Source of the DNA: Enterococcus sp. DIV0212c | Lineage (GTDB): Bacteria > Bacillota > Bacilli > Lactobacillales > Enterococcaceae | Assembly: GCF_017377505.1 (NCBI RefSeq) | Contig: NZ_JAFREN010000008.1 | Coordinates: 124,001-188,000, forward strand | Reading direction: 5' to 3' | DNA: 64,000 nucleotides | In this document: one piece after another, positions 48,505-60,730 of the stretch | Numbering within the stretch: position 1 is the stretch's first letter | Layout of the letters: the number at the start of each line of letters is the position of its first letter | Made by a program: the position numbers and the translations under genes | Notes under the pieces: generated by a model | What the model saw: only the letters and a program-made list of their open reading frames with translations | The model's database searches: none | What the model was told of the DNA's origin: nothing

Positions 48505-49437
48505 TTAGCTGAACGCTTCAGTTAATTGCGGTACAACTTGTTTTTTACGGGAAACAACACCATTTAAGAATGCTCGGTTATTGTCTAAAGTCACATTAAA
48601 TGCAGCTTCTACTTTATCTAATGATTCTCCGATAACTAATAGTTCAGAATCGCTATTTAAAATATTAGTGACGATTAAAACGAATAAATCATAACCGTTC
48701 GTTGCGTTTTCAGTCTTCATTGCAGCTTCTAATTCTGATTGGCGGCTTAGGACTTCGTTTAGATCTACTGTGTTTACTTGTGCGATACGTACATTTTTTG
48801 TCCCCATTGGGAAGCTTTTAGCATCTAAATCTAATAATACTTCAGCAGATTTATCACTTAAATTTGTGCCAGCTTTTAACATATCTAAACCATAGATATC
48901 TAAATTGATTTCTGCAATATCCGCTAATTCATTTGCGGCATCAATGTCTTCTTGCGTACAAGTTGGTGATTTGAATAGTAACGTATCAGAAATAATTGCT
49001 GATACCATCATTCCTGCGATGGGCTTAGGAACTGTGACATTGTTTTCTTTAAATAGTTTTAAAACGATCGTGCTTGTGCAACCTACAGGTTCTGCTCGGT
49101 AATACAACGGATCAGCTGTTTCAAAGTTAGCGATGCGGTGATGATCAACAACCGCTAAAATATTTAATTCAGCAATATCAGAAATGCTTTGTTGAAATTC
49201 ATTGTGATCGACCAGCATTACTTGGTTCGTTTCTCCTGCTGCGCTTTCAACTACTCTTGGCGCATCTACGTTGAAATAATCTAATGCGTACTGCGTTTCC
49301 TCACTTGGCGTACCTAAAGCAACTGCTTCGGTATCTTTACCAAGTTCTTTTTGTAAATAGGCGAAGCTAATTGCTGCTCCTATTGCATCTGTATCCGGAT
49401 TTTGATGTCCAAAAACAAGAATTTTTGACATAATCAT
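48505..49437 (-). CDS. ppaC: manganese-dependent inorganic pyrophosphatase
   Basis: 310 aa, family II pyrophosphatase of the DHH superfamily. Motifs are [32 protein letters not shown] and the C-terminal [10 protein letters not shown] that binds substrate. It hydrolyses PPi to drive biosynthesis. GGAG sits 6 bases before ATG 49437; a second Met two codons later is possible. Confidence 0.95.
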   Translation of the reverse strand: MIMSKILVFGHQNPDTDAIGAAISFAYLQKELGKDTEAVALGTPSEETQYALDYFNVDAPRVVESAAGETNQVMLVDHNEFQQSISDIAELNILAVVDHHRIANFETADPLYYRAEPVGCTSTIVLKLFKENNVTVPKPIAGMMVSAIISDTLLFKSPTCTQEDIDAANELADIAEINLDIYGLDMLKAGTNLSDKSAEVLLDLDAKSFPMGTKNVRIAQVNTVDLNEVLSRQSELEAAMKTENATNGYDLFVLIVTNILNSDSELLVIGESLDKVEAAFNVTLDNNRAFLNGVVSRKKQVVPQLTEAFS

Positions 49438-49475
49438 GGTTCACTCCTTCTTTTTTCTTCATTATTAATAATAAC

Positions 49476-49522
49476 AAAAAATAGAAAAGAAACAACAATA
49501 ATTGCCGCTCTTTTCTATTTTT
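49476..49522. terminator. terminator between ppaC and pflA
   Basis: AAAAATAGAAAAGA pairs perfectly with TCTTTTCTATTTTT. On the minus strand it ends the pfl transcript. Confidence 0.85.
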
Positions 49523-49527
49523 ATAAA

Positions 49528-50292
49528 CTATCTTGTTGCATACCCTTGATAATCGTCAACATGAAGCAGCTTCTTAGCATTTGCTACACGATCATCTTTT
49601 GGTGGTTCGATTCCTTCAAGCGGATAGTCTAAACCTAATTCGTCCCATTTATATTTACCCATTACATGGTATGGTAAAACTTCGACTTTATCGACGTTTG
49701 TTAATGTTTTAATAAATGTATCTAATCGAATCAAGTATTCATCGTAGTCACTGCGTTCAGGTACCAAAACATGACGGATCCAAACGGGTTTTCCGATTTC
49801 AGAAAGATATTGCGCCATTTCTAGAATGTTTTCATTTCCTAATGAGGTTAATAATTTATGTTGTTCATTGTCGATATGTTTAATATCAAATAACAACAAA
49901 TCAGTATAGTTCATCAGCTCTTGAAATTGGCTGAAAAATGGTTCTTCTCTTGTGAATGGTTTACCACAAGTATCAATGGTTGTATGTATTCCCTTTTCTT
50001 TGGCTTTTTTAAATAAGTCTGTTAAAAATTCTAATTGAAGTAAAGGTTCACCGCCACTGACTGTGATTCCACCTTTTTCACCCCAATAAGAACGGAATTT
50101 GATTGCTTCGTCTAAAACTTCATCCGTTGTGACTTCTCGCCCGCCAGAACCGATCTTCCAAGTATCAGGATTATGACAAAATTGGCAGCGCATGCGACAG
50201 CCTTGTGTAAATACGATGAAACGAACGCCGGGTCCGTCAACGGTTCCAAAATTTTCTGTAGAGTGAATTCTACCGATAACAGGAGTTGTCAT
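49528..50292 (-). CDS. pflA: pyruvate formate-lyase activating enzyme
   Basis: 254-aa radical SAM enzyme that places the glycyl radical on PflB. The CxxxCxxC cluster motif is in QGCRMRCQFCHNPDTW (about 30-45), and GGITVSGGEPLLQ and the DLLLFDIKH strand are characteristic. It lies 65 bases downstream of pflB, separated by a hairpin that probably sets a lower expression level. Confidence 0.95.
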   Translation of the reverse strand: MTTPVIGRIHSTENFGTVDGPGVRFIVFTQGCRMRCQFCHNPDTWKIGSGGREVTTDEVLDEAIKFRSYWGEKGGITVSGGEPLLQLEFLTDLFKKAKEKGIHTTIDTCGKPFTREEPFFSQFQELMNYTDLLLFDIKHIDNEQHKLLTSLGNENILEMAQYLSEIGKPVWIRHVLVPERSDYDEYLIRLDTFIKTLTNVDKVEVLPYHVMGKYKWDELGLDYPLEGIEPPKDDRVANAKKLLHVDDYQGYATR

Positions 50293-50312
50293 TGTTTGTT
50301 CCCCTTTTCTTT

Positions 50313-50343
50313 TAAAAAAAGGGCTGACACGAGGTCAACCCTT
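50313..50343 (-). terminator. internal terminator between pflB and pflA
   Basis: On the minus strand GGGTTGAC and GTCAGCCC pair (one G-U) around CTCGT, followed by seven T. It probably allows partial read-through into pflA. Confidence 0.8.
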
Positions 50344-50357
50344 CAATTGTTTGTTTA

Positions 50358-52604
50358 TTATAGTCTGTCGTGTGAAGTTCTTGAGATAACATCTGCTTGT
50401 TGCTCAGGAGTTAAATCACGGAATTTCACGGCATATCCAGATACGCGGATTGTTAAGTTAGGGTATTTTTCTGGATGAGCTTGTGCATCTAATAATAATT
50501 CGTTTGTGAACACGTTAACGTTCAAGTGGTAACCACCTTTATCAAAGTAGCCATCCATTACGTTACGTAAGTTGTCGATTCTTGTATCATCATCTTTACC
50601 TAAACCATTAGGATTGATTGTTTGTGTATTAGAGATTCCATCTAATGCACTTGTATATTCTAATCTAGCAGTTGAGTTAAGTGATGCTAAAAGACCATTT
50701 TTCTCACCTAAGAATTTACCATCTTGATAACTTGGGTTAGCTCCTGGTGCTAATGGTTTACCTGCACGACGTCCGTCAGGTGTGTTACCTGTTGCTTTAC
50801 CGTAAACAACGTTTGAAGTGATTGTTAACAAAGAAGTTGTTGGTTTAGCGTTACGGTACGTGTGTTGACGTCTAATTTGAGTCATGAAGTACTCAAGAAT
50901 CCAGTTAGCCATTGCATCTGCTTCTTCATTGTCGTTACCATAAGTTGGGAACTCATTTTGAGGAACATAGTCAATTGCTAAACCGTCTTCGTCACGGATT
51001 ACTTGTACATTACCATGTTTGATGGCCATTACTGAGTCAGCAGCATGTGAAATCCCTGCAATACCAGTAGCAAATGTACGTTGTAAGTTACTTTCCATGA
51101 AGGCTAATTGAGCTGCTTCATAAGAATATTTATCGTGCATGTAGTGGATAACATTTAAAGTATTTACATACAATTCAGCTAACCAATCCATAATATCTTT
51201 ATAACGATCGATAAATTCGTTGTAGTCTAAAGTATCGCCTGTCATTGGACGGAACTTAGGAGCTACTTGCATTTTAGTTTTTTCGTCTACTCCGCCGTTG
51301 ATTGCATAAAGAACAGCTTTTGCTAAGTTCGCACGAGCACCGAAGAATTGCATATCTTTACCCATAACTGTTGCAGACACACAACATGCAATTGCACAGT
51401 CATCTGATCCCCAGTTAGCGCGTAATAAGTCATCATTTTCAAATTGGATTGATGAACTTTGTTTTGCAATTCTAGAAGCAAATGTTCTAAATCCTACAGG
51501 TAAATGTGAAGAATATAAAACAGTTAAGTTTGGTTCAGGAGATGGTCCCATGTTTGTTAATGTGTGTAAGATTCGGAAATCGCTCTTAGTCACTAATGAA
51601 CGTCCATCTAGACCCATACCAGCGATTGATAATGTAGCCCAGATTGGGTAACCAGAGAATAATTGGTTGTATTCAGGTGTACGAGCAAATTTAACCATAC
51701 GTAATTTCATGATCAAGTGGTCGATCATTTCTTGTGCGTCAAATTCAGTGATTACACCAGCTTCTAAATCACGTTGGATATAGATATCTAAGAATGCAGA
51801 GATACGTCCGATAGACATTGCTGCACCATTTTGTGATTTGATAGCACCTAAGTAACCAAAGTATAACCATTGGATTGCTTCTTGAGCATTTGCTGCTGGT
51901 TTAGAAATATCGAATCCGTAAGTTGAAGCCATTTCTTTAAGATCAGCCATTGCTCTGATTTGTTCAGAAATTTCTTCTCTTAAACGAATAACATCATCTG
52001 TCATTACTTTGTTACCTGTATTGCTTAAATCTTTTTTCTTTTCAGCGATTAAGAAGTCCATACCATATAATGCGATACGACGATAGTCACCGATGATACG
52101 GCCACGACCATAAGCATCAGGAAGGCCTGTAATGATTTTATTTTTACGTGCTGATCTCATTTCAGGTGTGTAAGCATCGAAAACACCTTGGTTGTGAGTT
52201 TTTCTCCACTCTGTGAAAATTTTAGACATTTCAGCGTCTACTTCGTAACCATTTGAAGTTAAAGAATTATTCGCCATGTTGATTCCGCCAAATGGCATAA
52301 ATGCTTGTTTCAACGGTACGTCTGTTTGTAAACCAACGATTGTTTCTTCTTCTTTGATTAAATATCCTGGTTCATGTGAAGTTACTGTTGCAGGAATATT
52401 TGTGTCCATATCGTACACACCATTTTTTTCATGTTGTACTTCAAATAATTCCTGTAATTTAGTCCATAATTTGTCAGTGCTTGGCGCGATTGGCTCTAGG
52501 AAAGAGTCATCACCTGTATATTCAGTGTAGTTTCTTTGAATAAAGTCACGTGTGTCTACTGATTTTTGCCATTTTTCGCCTTTAAAGCCTTTCCATTGCT
52601 CCAT
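50358..52604 (-). CDS. pflB: pyruvate formate-lyase
   Basis: 748-aa glycyl radical enzyme that splits pyruvate with CoA into acetyl-CoA and formate under anaerobic conditions. The active-site Cys-Cys pair is in [11 protein letters not shown]. The radical glycine is in the C-terminal [11 protein letters not shown] strong AAGGAGG lies before ATG 52604. Confidence 0.96.
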   Translation of the reverse strand: MEQWKGFKGEKWQKSVDTRDFIQRNYTEYTGDDSFLEPIAPSTDKLWTKLQELFEVQHEKNGVYDMDTNIPATVTSHEPGYLIKEEETIVGLQTDVPLKQAFMPFGGINMANNSLTSNGYEVDAEMSKIFTEWRKTHNQGVFDAYTPEMRSARKNKIITGLPDAYGRGRIIGDYRRIALYGMDFLIAEKKKDLSNTGNKVMTDDVIRLREEISEQIRAMADLKEMASTYGFDISKPAANAQEAIQWLYFGYLGAIKSQNGAAMSIGRISAFLDIYIQRDLEAGVITEFDAQEMIDHLIMKLRMVKFARTPEYNQLFSGYPIWATLSIAGMGLDGRSLVTKSDFRILHTLTNMGPSPEPNLTVLYSSHLPVGFRTFASRIAKQSSSIQFENDDLLRANWGSDDCAIACCVSATVMGKDMQFFGARANLAKAVLYAINGGVDEKTKMQVAPKFRPMTGDTLDYNEFIDRYKDIMDWLAELYVNTLNVIHYMHDKYSYEAAQLAFMESNLQRTFATGIAGISHAADSVMAIKHGNVQVIRDEDGLAIDYVPQNEFPTYGNDNEEADAMANWILEYFMTQIRRQHTYRNAKPTTSLLTITSNVVYGKATGNTPDGRRAGKPLAPGANPSYQDGKFLGEKNGLLASLNSTARLEYTSALDGISNTQTINPNGLGKDDDTRIDNLRNVMDGYFDKGGYHLNVNVFTNELLLDAQAHPEKYPNLTIRVSGYAVKFRDLTPEQQADVISRTSHDRL

Positions 52605-52647
52605 TTTGGGGCCTCCTTAGTATGCTGAAATCTATTGTAACAGCTTT

Positions 52648-52683
52648 ATGTGATTAGTATAACACAACACGACTTTTATGCAA
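52648..52683 (-). promoter_or_regulatory. pflB promoter with Rex-like site
   Basis: Minus-strand TTGCAT (rc of 52678-52683) and TATACT (rc of 52656-52661) are 16 bases apart. Over the -10 lies TTGTGT-N8-TCACAT (52648-52667), similar to the Rex site TTGTGA-N6-TCACAA but with spacing 2 bases longer and two mismatches. Redox control would make sense but is unproven. Confidence 0.5.
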
Positions 52684-52824
52684 GTGTTTCCTTACTATAT
52701 TTTGAGCGAATTACTTGTTTTTTGAATAAATAATCGTACGAACGCCTATTTAAAAGCGTTTATTCTTTGTGATTAGTTGTACTAAGTTATTTTCAAACGA
52801 AGTTGAAAGTAAGAAATCTGTTAT

Positions 52825-52866
52825 ACAAAAAGAGGTATCTGTACTAGTACAGATACCTCTTTTTGT
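52825..52866. terminator. perfect 42-bp palindrome, parC terminator
   Basis: Two 21-bp arms meet at GTACT|AGTAC with no spacer. Five A and five T bound the ends, so either strand can yield a terminator; the minus strand ends parE-parC. The rest of the 285-bp gap holds the pflB promoter. Confidence 0.9.
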
Positions 52867-52891
52867 TAATTCTATAGAACAGGAGAAACAA

Positions 52892-55363
52892 TCAATTCGA
52901 TTCTACATCAGTTTTTGCTTCTAATTCCGCTGTATGCATTTCATGAACTTCTAGAATTTCACCATCTTGTTTTTCATCAAGCATAAATGATCCATTTGAT
53001 GTCCGGTCGTTTATTGGGTACTTCTCTGAATCAATGGTGTATTGTTTTCCATTTTGAGTAGTAACTAGTAATTCTAAAGGACTACTCTCGGACATAAAGG
53101 TGACACGATGAGGATTCTTTTTCAACTCGCGTAGAATCATTAAGCCGCGTTTTGCTCTACCAAGTTGAGTTAATTCTTGTGCTAGCATCCGTTTGATACT
53201 TCCACGTTGGGTCAATATCACAATAGGTGTATCTCCATCTTCATGGACAAGCAAGCCATTAACTACATAATCTTGATCTTTCAAGTTCATCGCTTTTACT
53301 CCAGCTGCTTTTGCTCCTACAACTGGTACTTCTTCTAGCGGATAACGTAAACCAAAGCCACGATGACTTACTAAGAAGACATCTAAGACCTTTTGTTCAT
53401 TTGTTAAATAAACATTTACGATTTCATCTGAATCAGATTTTAGCTTCATACAATTTGTTGGTCGGCTCTTATAAGTTCTCCAAGGTTCAAAATCGGTCAT
53501 TTTACTTTGTTTGATCATACCTTCTTTTGTCATGAATACAAAAGTTTTTGTCGGAGAAAGTTCTTTGTAGGTGTAAACGGCAATGATCGATTCATCAATT
53601 GATAGATTTAGAATAGTTTGTGAAATATGTTCACCTATTTCCTTCCATCTTAAATCAGGAAGTTCATGAACGGGTCGATAGATCACATTTGCCTTGTTCG
53701 TGATCAATAGAATATGATCTAGCGTGTTGACTTCACCTGTATAGAGTAAGAAGTCCCCTTCTTTCATGCCGACTTCTTCAGGTTTAGAAGCACTATATGA
53801 ACGCAAACTGCTGCGTTTAATGTAGCCTTCGTGTGTCACTGTCACAACCACGTCTTCTTGAGCAACTAAAACTTTCGTGTCGATCTTGATTTCTTGGATT
53901 TCATCTTCGATCTTTGTTAGTCGCGGATTTCCGTATTGTTTTTTGACTTCACGCAATTCTTTTTTCATTACATTGAATAGCTCTTTTTCGTCACTTAGAA
54001 TTTTTGTCAACTCAGTAACCAGTTGATTTAATTCTTCTGCTTCTTTTTCAAGCTGAGTAATATCTGTATTCGTTAAACGATATAACTGTAAAGTAACGAT
54101 CGCTTCTGCTTGTTCTTCGGTAAATGCGTAGGCTTTGACTAAATTCATCTTAGCATCTTTTTTATCTTTACTACCACGAATTGTTTCGATTACTTTGTCT
54201 AAAATCGATAAGGCCTTGATCAATCCAGCAACGATATGCTGACGTCTTTTGGCTTTATTCAATTCAAATTGGCTGCGGTTAGTGATTACTTGCTTGCGAT
54301 GAGCAATATAGCTATCTAAAATCCGTTTTAGACCCACTTGTTGTGGTGTCATATTATCAATAGCAACCATGTTGAAGTTGTAATTGATCTGTAATTCAGT
54401 ATTTTTGAAAAGATAGTTTAAAATTCCTTCAGCATTTGTATCTTTTTTCAATTCGATTGCAATCTGTAACCCGGTACGATCACTTTCATCGCGGACTTCA
54501 GCGATCCCATCGATTTTTTTGTTTAAACGAACTTCATCCATTTTTTTAACTAAAGTCGCTTTGTTGACTTCGTATGGAATTTCAGTCACAACGATTTGTT
54601 GCTTACCGCCTTTTAAAGGTTCGATTCTTGTTTTTGAACGAAGAATGACTTTTCCTCGACCAGTTTCATAAGCTTTTTTAATTTCTTCTTTCCCTTGTAA
54701 AATACCACCTGTCGGGAAATCTGGTCCTGGAATAAATTCCATCAATTTATCTAATGTCGCATTTGGGTGGTCGATTAAGTAAATCGTACCATCAATGATT
54801 TCCGATAAATTGTGTGTAGGGATTTCTGTGGCATAACCTGCTGAGATCCCTGTTGAACCATTCACGAGTAAATTTGGGTATTTAGCAGGTAGAACAGTTG
54901 GTTCTTTTTCAGTATCATCGAAGTTCCAAACGAAATCGACGGTTTCTTTTTCGATATCTTTTAAAAGTTCTCCGCTCAACTCAGATAAACGAGCTTCCGT
55001 ATAACGCATCGCAGCTGGCGGATCGCCGTCCATGCTTCCGTTATTTCCGTGCATTTCAATCAAGACTTGGCGAAGTTTCCAATCCTGACTTAAACGAACC
55101 ATCGCTTCGTAAATACTGCTGTCACCATGGGGATGGTAATTCCCCATGATATTTCCGACAGATTTTGCGGATTTTCTAAAACTTTTTTCAAAGGTATTTC
55201 CATCTTTGTTCATGGAGTATAAAATTCTGCGTTGTACAGGTTTTAACCCATCACGAATATCAGGTAGGGCCCGTTCTTGAATGATATATTTGGAATATCT
55301 TCCAAAACGATCGCCCATTACTTCTTCAAGCGTTAACTCTTGAATATCTTGGCGTTTTTCCAA
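52892..55363 (-). CDS. parC: DNA topoisomerase IV subunit A
   Basis: 823 aa from TTG 55363, 8 bases after GGGAG. A GTG at 55372 is in frame but touches that RBS. The 5' end lies just past the parE stop. The catalytic Tyr is in AAMRYTEARLS near residue 118-121. The quinolone-determining region reads HPHGDSSIYEAM, with Ser and Glu at the positions that mutate in resistant enterococci, so it looks wild type. The C-terminal half is the DNA-wrapping beta-pinwheel. Confidence 0.94.
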   Translation of the reverse strand: MEKRQDIQELTLEEVMGDRFGRYSKYIIQERALPDIRDGLKPVQRRILYSMNKDGNTFEKSFRKSAKSVGNIMGNYHPHGDSSIYEAMVRLSQDWKLRQVLIEMHGNNGSMDGDPPAAMRYTEARLSELSGELLKDIEKETVDFVWNFDDTEKEPTVLPAKYPNLLVNGSTGISAGYATEIPTHNLSEIIDGTIYLIDHPNATLDKLMEFIPGPDFPTGGILQGKEEIKKAYETGRGKVILRSKTRIEPLKGGKQQIVVTEIPYEVNKATLVKKMDEVRLNKKIDGIAEVRDESDRTGLQIAIELKKDTNAEGILNYLFKNTELQINYNFNMVAIDNMTPQQVGLKRILDSYIAHRKQVITNRSQFELNKAKRRQHIVAGLIKALSILDKVIETIRGSKDKKDAKMNLVKAYAFTEEQAEAIVTLQLYRLTNTDITQLEKEAEELNQLVTELTKILSDEKELFNVMKKELREVKKQYGNPRLTKIEDEIQEIKIDTKVLVAQEDVVVTVTHEGYIKRSSLRSYSASKPEEVGMKEGDFLLYTGEVNTLDHILLITNKANVIYRPVHELPDLRWKEIGEHISQTILNLSIDESIIAVYTYKELSPTKTFVFMTKEGMIKQSKMTDFEPWRTYKSRPTNCMKLKSDSDEIVNVYLTNEQKVLDVFLVSHRGFGLRYPLEEVPVVGAKAAGVKAMNLKDQDYVVNGLLVHEDGDTPIVILTQRGSIKRMLAQELTQLGRAKRGLMILRELKKNPHRVTFMSESSPLELLVTTQNGKQYTIDSEKYPINDRTSNGSFMLDEKQDGEILEVHEMHTAELEAKTDVESN

Positions 55364-55375
55364 ATTCGTCACTCC

Positions 55376-57463
<2,088 letters not shown>

Positions 57464-57522
57464 TTATACTTGAATTATAGGGCTTTTCGCCACATCATTA
57501 CAATAATACTCTAAAAGCTCTC

Positions 57523-57556
57523 AAAAAAAAAGAGCTTTCCTATTCGGTAACTCTTT
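57523..57556 (-). terminator. terminator of the CoA-binding protein gene
   Basis: On the minus strand AAAGAGTT pairs with AGCTCTTT (one G-U) and nine T follow. It separates this gene from parE. Confidence 0.8.
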
Positions 57557-57573
57557 CTTAAGATCATTTGCAT

Positions 57574-57999
57574 CTATTTAGGCATTTCAGCTAATTCAAT
57601 TTTAATGCAACGATTCATTATAATAGCATTTCTGCCTGCTTTTTTCAACATATCTGCGGCTTCTTCATTTTCTAAACCTAATTGTGCCCAGAAAACTTTT
57701 GCATCTGTTTCTAAAAAATCTTGTGCGACTTCGGGTAAAAACTCACTTCGTCGGAAAATGTCGACAATATCAATTGGCTCAGGGACATCTTGCAATTTTT
57801 CGTACACTTTTTCGCCAAGAATTTCTTGTCCAGCTAATAAAGGATTCACGGGAATAATTTCATAACCGTGTTCTTGTAGTAATTTTGCTATTTTATAACT
57901 TGTTCGGTCTTCTTTGGCGCTTAAACCAACGACCGCAATCCGTTTTGCTTGTTTTAAATAATCAAATATTTGTTCTTGTGATGGGTTTTCTACAGACAT
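57574..57999 (-). CDS. CoA-binding domain protein (YccU-like)
   Basis: 141 aa from ATG 57999. An upstream in-frame ATG at 58008 directly abuts the AAAGG RBS and is less likely. Single Rossmann-type CoA-binding fold with VVGLSAKEDRTSYKIAKLLQEHGYEIIPVNP and a C-terminal AGRNAIIMNRCIKIE. Related to the CoA-binding part of succinyl-CoA synthetases. Role unknown. Divergent from plsY. Confidence 0.88.
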   Translation of the reverse strand: MSVENPSQEQIFDYLKQAKRIAVVGLSAKEDRTSYKIAKLLQEHGYEIIPVNPLLAGQEILGEKVYEKLQDVPEPIDIVDIFRRSEFLPEVAQDFLETDAKVFWAQLGLENEEAADMLKKAGRNAIIMNRCIKIELAEMPK

Positions 58000-58116
58000 T
58001 TTAGTCATCCTTTCTCATTTCTCTTCTAATTCATTATACAACGAATATTTAATTATTGTTAGCTGTTTCTATTCATGATAAAATAAATGCTAGTTTGAAC
58101 AGAAAGAGGTCGCTCA

Positions 58117-58749
58117 ATGAAATTTTTGGTGCTATTGGTTATAGCCTATTTATTAGGTTCCATTCCTTCTGGTGTTTGGGTTGGGAAATTCTTTTTTAAA
58201 AAAGATCTTCGGCAATTCGGTAGCGGGAATACTGGAACGACAAATACGTTTAGAGTTCTAGGGAAAAAAGCAGGAATCGCTGTTTTATTCATGGATATTT
58301 TAAAGGGAACATTAGCAACTAGTTTACCTGTATTGTTTTCTTTAAATGTTAATCCATTGATTTTTGGTGTGGCTGCTGTATTAGGTCATACGTTTCCCGT
58401 TTTTGCAAATTTCAAAGGAGGAAAAGCTGTTGCAACAAGTGCAGGGATGCTTTTGGCCTATAGTCCAGCATTTTTTGTTTATTCCGCATTAATATTTATT
58501 ATTATGTTATACATTACCAGTATGGTGAGTTTATCTAGCATGATCAGCGCTGTATTGATCACACTTTCGACGGTCATCTTGCCATTCGCTATTCCAGCGA
58601 TTTTACCAAGATTTGACTGGCTATTGACGACAATTGCTGTAGCGTTGACAGTCTTTATCTTTCTTCGTCATAAAGAAAATATAAAAAGAATTAAAGACGG
58701 AACTGAAAGTCGGGTACCTTTTGGTTTGGGAATGAAGAAGAATAAGTGA
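58117..58749 (+). CDS. plsY: glycerol-3-phosphate acyltransferase PlsY
   Basis: 210-aa integral membrane enzyme that acylates glycerol 3-phosphate from acyl-phosphate, the first step of phospholipid synthesis in Gram-positives. Family motifs are [30 protein letters not shown] and [21 protein letters not shown]. About five to six membrane helices. GAAAGAGG precedes ATG 58117. Confidence 0.95.
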   Translation: MKFLVLLVIAYLLGSIPSGVWVGKFFFKKDLRQFGSGNTGTTNTFRVLGKKAGIAVLFMDILKGTLATSLPVLFSLNVNPLIFGVAAVLGHTFPVFANFKGGKAVATSAGMLLAYSPAFFVYSALIFIIMLYITSMVSLSSMISAVLITLSTVILPFAIPAILPRFDWLLTTIAVALTVFIFLRHKENIKRIKDGTESRVPFGLGMKKNK

Positions 58750-58758
58750 ACAAATAAT

Positions 58759-58807
58759 AAAAAAAGCTAAGACATGAAGGATTTTACACTTCGTGCCTTA
58801 GCTTTTT
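58759..58807. terminator. bidirectional terminator between plsY and the epimerase gene
   Basis: AAAAAGCTAAG...CATGAAG pairs with CTTCGTG...CTTAGCTTTTT across a short loop. It serves two convergent transcripts. Confidence 0.85.
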
Positions 58808-58814
58808 AGCTATC

Positions 58815-59690
58815 TTAGTTAGTTGCAAGTGTGTACTGGGTTTTAAATATTTCTGAGCTTGCTAATTTGTTGATCCCTTTTTTATCAACAAGATTTCCCG
58901 TTGTGCTTACCTCGTCTGCAATGCCGCACCACGGCTCGATACAAACGAATGGCGCCTCTTTCTGATAAGGAGACCAAATGCCGACGTAAGGCATGTCTGT
59001 ATAGCTTAAACTAATACTGTGTGGACTTTCATCTGTTTCAATCGTGAAAGTATTTGCACCTTTAGTTTCAAAAATGATTGCATCGTTTTCGAATAACTTA
59101 CGGCGTAAATCAAGACTCGTATTCGTTTGACCTAATGTTTTATGCTCAAAATCAGCGAAAGGACCAACTAAAGGAATTTGTGTTCTCGATTTTTTAGGAG
59201 CAAAACTTAAGTAGTAATCATCAAAAGTTAAGTTCTGTTCTAATGGAACATTAAATGCTGGATGACCACCGATTGAAAAATACATATCATTGTTGCCGGT
59301 ATTTTCAACTTGGTAATGAACAACAAGGTTATTTTCCTCTAAAGTATAAGAAATAATCAATTCAAAATCAAAAGGATAAACTTTTTTCGTTTCTTTGTTA
59401 CTTTTTAACGATAACGAAACTAATTCTGGTCCATGTTCGACCACTTCAAAAAGACTGTCCCTAGCAAAACCATGCTGCCCCATTGGGTAAGTTTGATTTT
59501 CGTAAGTATATTTATCATCTTTTAAACGTCCCACAAAAGGAAATAATACAGGTGCATGACGTCCCCAAAATGCTGGATCTCCTTGCCAAATATATTCAAT
59601 ATCATTCTTTTTAGATTTTAAGCTAATTAGTTCGGCTCCATCTTCAGCGAATGTTGCAATCAGAAATTCATTTTCAATTTGTACAGTCAT
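58815..59690 (-). CDS. aldose 1-epimerase family protein (LacX-like)
   Basis: 291 aa with a beta-sandwich galactose-mutarotase-like fold. PVLFPFVGRLKDDKY, MGQHGFARDSLF (catalytic-region His), FSIGGHPAFNVP and the Glu-bearing CIEPWCGIADE are the conserved motifs. It interconverts sugar anomers or binds hexose 6-phosphates; the exact substrate is open. Located 14 bases downstream of codY, so possibly on the same transcript. Confidence 0.87.
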   Translation of the reverse strand: MTVQIENEFLIATFAEDGAELISLKSKKNDIEYIWQGDPAFWGRHAPVLFPFVGRLKDDKYTYENQTYPMGQHGFARDSLFEVVEHGPELVSLSLKSNKETKKVYPFDFELIISYTLEENNLVVHYQVENTGNNDMYFSIGGHPAFNVPLEQNLTFDDYYLSFAPKKSRTQIPLVGPFADFEHKTLGQTNTSLDLRRKLFENDAIIFETKGANTFTIETDESPHSISLSYTDMPYVGIWSPYQKEAPFVCIEPWCGIADEVSTTGNLVDKKGINKLASSEIFKTQYTLATN

Positions 59691-59703
59691 TTTTCACAGC
59701 CTC

Positions 59704-60495
59704 CTACTTATTATCTTTTTCCAATTCTTTGATAAATTGTTTATTTAGGACTTTCAGGTATGTTCCTTTCATTCCTAATGATCTTGATTCGATAATACCA
59801 GCTGATTCTAATTTTCTTAAGGCATTTACGATAACAGAACGAGTAATTCCGATTTCATCTGCAATACTTGAAGCAGTCAATCTTCCCTCTTCGCCATCTA
59901 AAGCCTTGAATATTGCTTGAACAGCTTTTAGTTCGCTATAAGATAATGTGTTGATTGCCATTTGTACAGCAGTTGCGCTACGAACATCGGCTTCGATATT
60001 TCTTGATTGTTGATACAAAATTTGCATACCAACAACTGTGGCACTATATTCCGCTAAGACAAGATCTTCATCATCAAATGATTGCTCTACCCTAGCTAAA
60101 ATAATTGTTCCTAAACGTTTGCCTGCACCAAACATCGGTACGATCGTTGTTAGACCAAAAGGATATTTTTCGCGTAATTCAACAGGAAATGCAGTTAAAT
60201 CACTAGTAATTGAAATGTTGGCTTCTGTTTTATTTAAATTGTCAGCAGCATCTGTGTAGCTTTGTGGGAATCTTTTTTCCTCGAACATGTGTTTGACACG
60301 CGCATTATTAACATCTAATTTTTCGTTATACCCTAACAAAACTCCGTTGTTGCTAATAATGTAGGCATTACTGTCCAAGACATCACCCAAAATCATTGCC
60401 ATTTTATCATAAGGTAAATCGGCTTTTTGATCAAAGGTATTTTTTTGCTGTAAAAGCTTATTGATTTGGCGGGTTTTTTCTAATAGTGTAGTCAT
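59704..60495 (-). CDS. codY: global transcriptional regulator CodY
   Basis: 263 aa. The GAF domain (about 1-155) senses branched-chain amino acids, with GLTTIVPMFGAGKRLGT among its motifs. The C-terminal winged helix has LTASSIADEIGITRSVIVNALRKLESAG, nearly invariant in CodY. It represses nutrient-acquisition genes in rich conditions. AGGAGG is 7 bases from ATG 60495. Preceded by a structured leader shared with hslV. Confidence 0.96.
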   Translation of the reverse strand: MTTLLEKTRQINKLLQQKNTFDQKADLPYDKMAMILGDVLDSNAYIISNNGVLLGYNEKLDVNNARVKHMFEEKRFPQSYTDAADNLNKTEANISITSDLTAFPVELREKYPFGLTTIVPMFGAGKRLGTIILARVEQSFDDEDLVLAEYSATVVGMQILYQQSRNIEADVRSATAVQMAINTLSYSELKAVQAIFKALDGEEGRLTASSIADEIGITRSVIVNALRKLESAGIIESRSLGMKGTYLKVLNKQFIKELEKDNK

Positions 60496-60500
60496 TTTTA

Positions 60501-60630
60501 CTCCTCCTAGTTTAAAAGCTGAAAGAGCTTGTTCAGCCTTGAAAGGAAATTAGGATAAAAAGATCTGAGACGTTTTTTGTCTCATTTATTTTTTATCTAT
60601 TTCCCGAAAGGCTAGCTCTTGAAGCTAGAT
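60501..60630 (-). ncRNA. structured leader element, copy 1, before codY
   Basis: Read on the minus strand, about 125 nt end at the codY RBS. Helices: AAGAGCT with AGCTCTT (outer), GGAAATAGATAAAAA with TTTTTATCCTAATTTCC (long, bulged), and GAGAC-AAAAAAC-GTCTC (apical, 60566-60584). The same order recurs before hslV. The UCCUA in the long helix is complementary to the UAGGA of the codY Shine-Dalgarno, so the helix could compete with RBS masking. Not a known riboswitch to me. The rest of the 235-nt hslU-codY spacer also has an ACGGTT / AACCGT hairpin. Confidence 0.65.
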
Positions 60631-60730
60631 AATACATATAACACCGTGTCACTTTGCACTTTTAGCTTTTCTTCACTATGGTTTAAAGGAACGGTTGAAC
60701 GAACTCCTATAACCGTAAATCCAGATAATC

